Assembly: GCA_020344865.1 (NCBI GenBank)
Contig: CP070830.1
Location: 768,717-778,218 of the forward strand
Reading direction: 5' to 3'
From: Planctomycetota bacterium
GTDB taxonomy: Bacteria; Planctomycetota; Phycisphaerae; Sedimentisphaerales; Anaerobacaceae
DNA length: 9,502 bases
Part shown: in pieces, positions 6,423 through 9,502 of the stretch
How the letters are laid out: every line of letters begins with the position of its first letter
Position numbering within the stretch: the first letter of the stretch is position 1
Notes under the pieces: model-generated
Database searches by the model: none
Seen by the model: only the letters and a program-made list of their open reading frames with translations
What the model was told of the DNA's origin: nothing
Position numbers and translations under genes: made by a program

Positions 6423-8036
6423 ACCGGCTTTGATACCCGCATCACGGTTGTCGGCGCCTATAGATGGCCCGATAGTTTTCACCGATATGGGCTGCTCGAT
6501 TAGTCTCGCCGGCAGCGAACCCGCGTTAAGCTTGTTGACCATATCGGCAACTTCCTCTTTGGTGAAGTTGCCGGTTATTTGCCCCCGAGTAAATATCCTC
6601 GATTGAATATTTGGGGCGGATATTGCAATGCCGTCGAGCAGGATACACAACGGCTTGTCAATGTTCTTACCCGTTACGTTCGAGAACAATCTGCCACCTC
6701 TATCATCCAGTTGAAAATCGATGGCTCTTCTGCCTGTTCGAGGTTCGGTGCCGGGCTGGGCCTCTTTCAAACTCCAGTCTCTTGTTTCAGCTCCATGCAG
6801 TATCGCTTCGTCCGTCTTGTTGCTGGCCAGCACGTAATACTTGTTGGCAAATTGCCCGACAATCGAATTAGGCACCTTCCATTCACTGATATTTTCTATC
6901 TCGATCTCGCACCATACATATTTGCTGTCCGAAGCGTATTTTGGCCCCTTCGTCTGCAGCAATTCGACGTAACCCGCCATCTCATCCGCATCCACTTCAG
7001 GATCGCCGCGCGTCGGCAGTATCCTGAACTCCAAGATTCCAGCGCCTTTCAGCATTCGCTGAAGATCCTTCGGGTCATCAAGACGCCCGCGGAACGGGTA
7101 ATACTCGTCAAACGCCGCGACCACCTTGTCAATCTTTTCCTCCCGGTCGGGAAATGCGGCCTTCAATACCTCAATCGCCCTGATTCTTTTAGCTGACTTG
7201 GGGGACATGTCCAGACAGGAGTTTACTTGGTCCTCCGTCAGGTTGAATCCATCGAGAGCTCTTCTGGCATTTTTATACTCTACGTTTTTACCCGTATCCG
7301 GGTCCGTCAATCCGTCAACAGCCTCAGCCCACTCGGCGTAGGTCTTCACGTACTCAGTCAGAAGCTCGACATTACCCTCGCCACCCAGAAAGTCCTGCGC
7401 CGCCTCTGTAAGCGACTCTTCATCCAGAACGGCCCACCGACTCACCCTTGCCTTTACCGCTTCAACGTCCAGCCCGCCCTCGGTCAGCTCAGCTTCCATA
7501 CTCTCAAGTTTAGAAAAAAGCTCGTCGCTGTTTTCGCGCAGGCTGTTGCGTTCGTCATAAGCAGTGCCGAGGGTCTCGAGAATCGCCAGCCTTTCGGCAG
7601 AACCCCGGGCAAATCGCTCAAAATCTTCGGTCCTTTTCTCAGGTGGTTTTGATAAGGAGCGCATAATCACGGCCGGATTTACATTCTCAGCCAGCAAGTC
7701 GCTCCGCGCCTCCTCGAAACTCTGACGCTTTACACGGGCCTCCGCACTCGCCAGAGGCATCTGTATCTCAAAGCGCGTACCCCCCTGAGGCCGCCATACA
7801 AGGTTCTGGATGTTCGCAGGGTCTATACGTCTGCGAAGCACCGTTATCATCCTCGACGACAGCTCCCTCTTCTTCTCGCTGTCAAGACCCTGGGTATCAA
7901 TCTCATAGATAAGACTCGTTCCACCCGCTAAGTCGATTCCGGGCTTTAGTGTCTTATCCGGCGGATACAAGGTCCAGGCGGCAACCACCACCAAAACAAC
8001 AATTAAAATAAGTTTCAGCGCAAGATTCTTGTCCAT
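6420..8036 (-). CDS. secD: protein translocase subunit SecD, TM1 and periplasmic domain (5' part of an interrupted secDF)
   Basis: The frame encodes 538 residues. TM1 is at about 5-24, followed by KPGIDLAGGTSLIYEID (31-47), the SecD signature after TM1, and LRRRIDPANIQNLVWRPQG (67-85), the first half of the P1 base. Residues about 105-325 are a charged, mostly helical insertion. The canonical P1 fold resumes at LKGAGILEFRILPTRGD (329-345), followed by the head region and IDFQLDDRGGRLFSNVTGKN (439-458), LCILLDGIAISAPNI (463-477), GQITGNFTKEEV (485-496) and LNAGSLPARL (503-512). It ends at TIGPSIGADNRDAGIKAG, where TM2 should begin. The ATG at 8036 is supported by a good GAGGA site (minus strand, 8044-8048) about seven bases away. 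It lies 72 bases after yajC on the same strand. Loss of TM2-TM6 from this chain would prevent normal SecD function unless the second frame is also made and the halves assemble. Confidence 0.93.
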   Translation of the reverse strand: MDKNLALKLILIVVLVVVAAWTLYPPDKTLKPGIDLAGGTSLIYEIDTQGLDSEKKRELSSRMITVLRRRIDPANIQNLVWRPQGGTRFEIQMPLASAEARVKRQSFEEARSDLLAENVNPAVIMRSLSKPPEKRTEDFERFARGSAERLAILETLGTAYDERNSLRENSDELFSKLESMEAELTEGGLDVEAVKARVSRWAVLDEESLTEAAQDFLGGEGNVELLTEYVKTYAEWAEAVDGLTDPDTGKNVEYKNARRALDGFNLTEDQVNSCLDMSPKSAKRIRAIEVLKAAFPDREEKIDKVVAAFDEYYPFRGRLDDPKDLQRMLKGAGILEFRILPTRGDPEVDADEMAGYVELLQTKGPKYASDSKYVWCEIEIENISEWKVPNSIVGQFANKYYVLASNKTDEAILHGAETRDWSLKEAQPGTEPRTGRRAIDFQLDDRGGRLFSNVTGKNIDKPLCILLDGIAISAPNIQSRIFTRGQITGNFTKEEVADMVNKLNAGSLPARLIEQPISVKTIGPSIGADNRDAGIKAG

Positions 8037-8108
8037 AACTGCTTCCTCATATTGCCCCTTACTTAGTGCCCACTTTATAACTCACGCAGCATAATCCACG
8101 AAACAAAC

Positions 8109-8528
8109 TCAGCCTTTATCTTGAGACAGATTCTTCCCAATTGCCGAAGAGGCAATCGTTAGCTTCGTATTATTCGACTCATCGACTTTCAAGGTGACTT
8201 CATCGTCCTTGATGTTCACCACCGTCCCGATAATGCCGCCGATTGTCCTGACTCTGTCGTTCTTTTGCAGCGATTGCACCATCTGCTTGTGCTGCTGCTG
8301 CTTCTTTCGAGGCCCTCTGAAAAGCAAAAGATACATCACCACGAAAATCAAAATAAAAGGCGCCATTTGCATCCAAGGAGACCTTTGCGGCACAGGCCTC
8401 GAGGCTGGAGCGTTCGGGTCCGGCGCTACCGTCGTCGTTTGCGTCTCCTGTTCGGTTACCGGCGCCGAAGTTATACCCGAAGGCGACTCCCCGCCCGGTG
8501 CTTGAGCCAATACCCATATATTGTCCAT
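8109..8528 (-). CDS. yajC: YajC, preprotein translocase accessory subunit
   Basis: YajC is a small single-pass inner-membrane protein that associates with SecD and SecF. The 139-residue product has a Pro/Thr/Ser-rich N-terminal region (about 10-50). It then has one membrane segment (about 53-70, MQMAPFILIFVVMYLLLF), the typical basic stretch FRGPRKKQQQHKQM (70-83), and the conserved small domain with NDRVRTIGGIIGTVVNIKDD (90-109) and VTLKVDESNNTKLTIASSAI (111-130). The family is usually about 90-115 residues; the excess is the N-terminal extension. The ATG at 8528 is supported by AAAGGAAG (minus strand, 8535-8542) at good spacing. It sits between tgt and secD, the standard order. A weak TATAAG box lies upstream at about 8567-8572 on the minus strand, without a convincing -35 partner. 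The 121-base gap to tgt otherwise shows nothing recognisable. Confidence 0.93.
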   Translation of the reverse strand: MDNIWVLAQAPGGESPSGITSAPVTEQETQTTTVAPDPNAPASRPVPQRSPWMQMAPFILIFVVMYLLLFRGPRKKQQQHKQMVQSLQKNDRVRTIGGIIGTVVNIKDDEVTLKVDESNNTKLTIASSAIGKNLSQDKG

Positions 8529-8649
8529 TCTTAACTTCCTTTCATTGTCAGAGTTTCAAAGTCTATTCTTATAACTTAATTTCGCCATAAATCACAGGAA
8601 ATTTTTAAATACCCTACAGATTTGCAGACTGCCTATAAAAGAAATAGAG

Positions 8650-9502
8650 CTACCGGTAAAGCCTCTCATATTTTCCTAATCTCTCGTCTGACCAGTCGCC
8701 AAACTCGCTTTTCTCTATCGCCTGTCTTATCGTTGCCATCAGTCTCTGGTAAAACGTCAGATTATGAATTGACAGCAGTATCGGGCCTAACATTTCTGAA
8801 ACATTGAAAAAGTGTCTGATTGTTCCCCTGCTGAAATTCTCGCAGCAATAGCAGTCACAGCCCGCCTCCACCGGCTCCGGGTCATTTGCATGAACGTTGT
8901 TCCTAAGTCGCACGGGTCCCTCTTCAGTAAAAGCAAACCCGTTGCGTCCGTTTCGCGTCGGCAGAACGCAGTCAAACATATCCACCCCTGCTCGCACGGC
9001 GGCAATCACGTCCGCAGGCATCCCAACGCCCATCAAATATCGAGGTTTATCTTCCGGCAAAAACGCGGCCGTATGAGAAACTGTCCTTACCATATCTTCC
9101 GCGGCTTCACCTACGCTCAGCCCCCCGATTGCATAGCCATCAAAATCAATCTCAATAAGTTCCAACGCACACTGCGCTCGCAGCCGCAGGTCAATTCCAC
9201 CCTGCACGATACCAAATAGTAACTGCTCTGTGCTGCTATGGGCCTCCTTGCACTGTCGCGCCCACCGAACAGTCCTGTCTACGGCTCGTTTTAGCTTCGC
9301 CTCGTCGCAGCCGAAAGGCGGGCACTCATCGAAACACATTATTATGTCACCACCGAGCCGGTTCTGCATCTTCGTCGCTATCTCCGCATTCAGGTACATC
9401 TTTGCCCCATCTACGTGGCTGCTGAACTCGACCCCATCATCATCAATTTTTGTCAGCGACTCTAAAGAAAATACCTGATAACCGCCGCTGTCGGTGAGTA
9501 TT
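8650..9502 (-). CDS. tgt: queuine tRNA-ribosyltransferase (tRNA-guanine transglycosylase), 5' end outside window
   Basis: Tgt exchanges guanine at position 34 of tRNAs with GUN anticodons (Asp, Asn, His, Tyr) for preQ1, a step of queuosine synthesis. About 283 C-terminal residues of an expected 370-380 are visible. The frame continues past the Met codon at 9397-9399 to the window edge, reading ILTDSGGYQVFSLESLTK, so that Met is internal. Family motifs in order are TDSGGYQVFS with the active-site Asp, CFDECPPF (base binding), FGIVQGG, GYAIGGLSVGE, RYLMGVG, and DMFDCVLPTRNGRNG with the catalytic Asp nucleophile. The zinc site CDCYCC, with its final ligand in the downstream SIHNL His, is complete. 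The C-terminus is intact and ends in TAG. It is the first visible gene of the tgt-yajC-secDF cluster, an arrangement common in bacteria. The archaeal-type enzyme is excluded by length and motifs. Confidence 0.96.
   Translation of the reverse strand, partial: ILTDSGGYQVFSLESLTKIDDDGVEFSSHVDGAKMYLNAEIATKMQNRLGGDIIMCFDECPPFGCDEAKLKRAVDRTVRWARQCKEAHSSTEQLLFGIVQGGIDLRLRAQCALELIEIDFDGYAIGGLSVGEAAEDMVRTVSHTAAFLPEDKPRYLMGVGMPADVIAAVRAGVDMFDCVLPTRNGRNGFAFTEEGPVRLRNNVHANDPEPVEAGCDCYCCENFSRGTIRHFFNVSEMLGPILLSIHNLTFYQRLMATIRQAIEKSEFGDWSDERLGKYERLYR

Noticed and set aside
6405..6425. Programmed ribosomal frameshift between secD and secF
   Set aside because: Both halves are in the same frame on either side of the TAA, so no shift is needed and a shift would lose the downstream frame.

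Overview
This window is bacterial, gene-dense and of balanced base composition, with Shine-Dalgarno-type starts. The gene content (a SecD-SecF fusion with very large periplasmic insertions, preceded by tgt and yajC and followed by a LysM membrane protein) suggests Planctomycetota, most likely Phycisphaerae/Sedimentisphaerales. That placement rests on recalled family character, not on a search.

Plus strand, left side. Positions 2-2809 carry most of an HAE1-type RND efflux pump whose 5' end lies outside the window. Its frame is interrupted by an in-frame TAG at 38-40, with clearly homologous sequence on both sides. A 255-base gap follows, with at best weak promoter-like elements, and then a complete 6-phosphogluconolactonase gene (3065-3820).

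Minus strand, right side. Read right to left, the order is tgt (5' end cut by the window edge), yajC, secD, secF and a small LysM-domain membrane protein. This is the familiar tgt-yajC-secD-secF cluster, closely spaced (gaps of 121, 72 and 75 bases) and probably one operon. YajC, SecD and SecF form the accessory complex that uses the proton motive force to help SecYEG export proteins. Tgt inserts the queuosine precursor into tRNA. The LysM protein probably acts at the cell envelope. The two strands converge at 3821-3866 with no clear terminator.

The main surprise is that two conserved membrane-protein genes are each broken by one in-frame stop codon. The RND pump has TAG at 38-40. The SecDF fusion has TAA at 6420-6422, exactly where the SecD periplasmic domain meets TM2, and the same frame resumes at once with the missing SecD membrane domain. 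TAA, TAG and TGA all also end genes normally here, so reassignment of one codon does not explain it. Nonsense mutation, sequencing or assembly error, or (less likely) a real split or readthrough remain possible. I see no tRNA, rRNA, CRISPR array, insertion sequence or other mobile element, and no convincing wholly new system.
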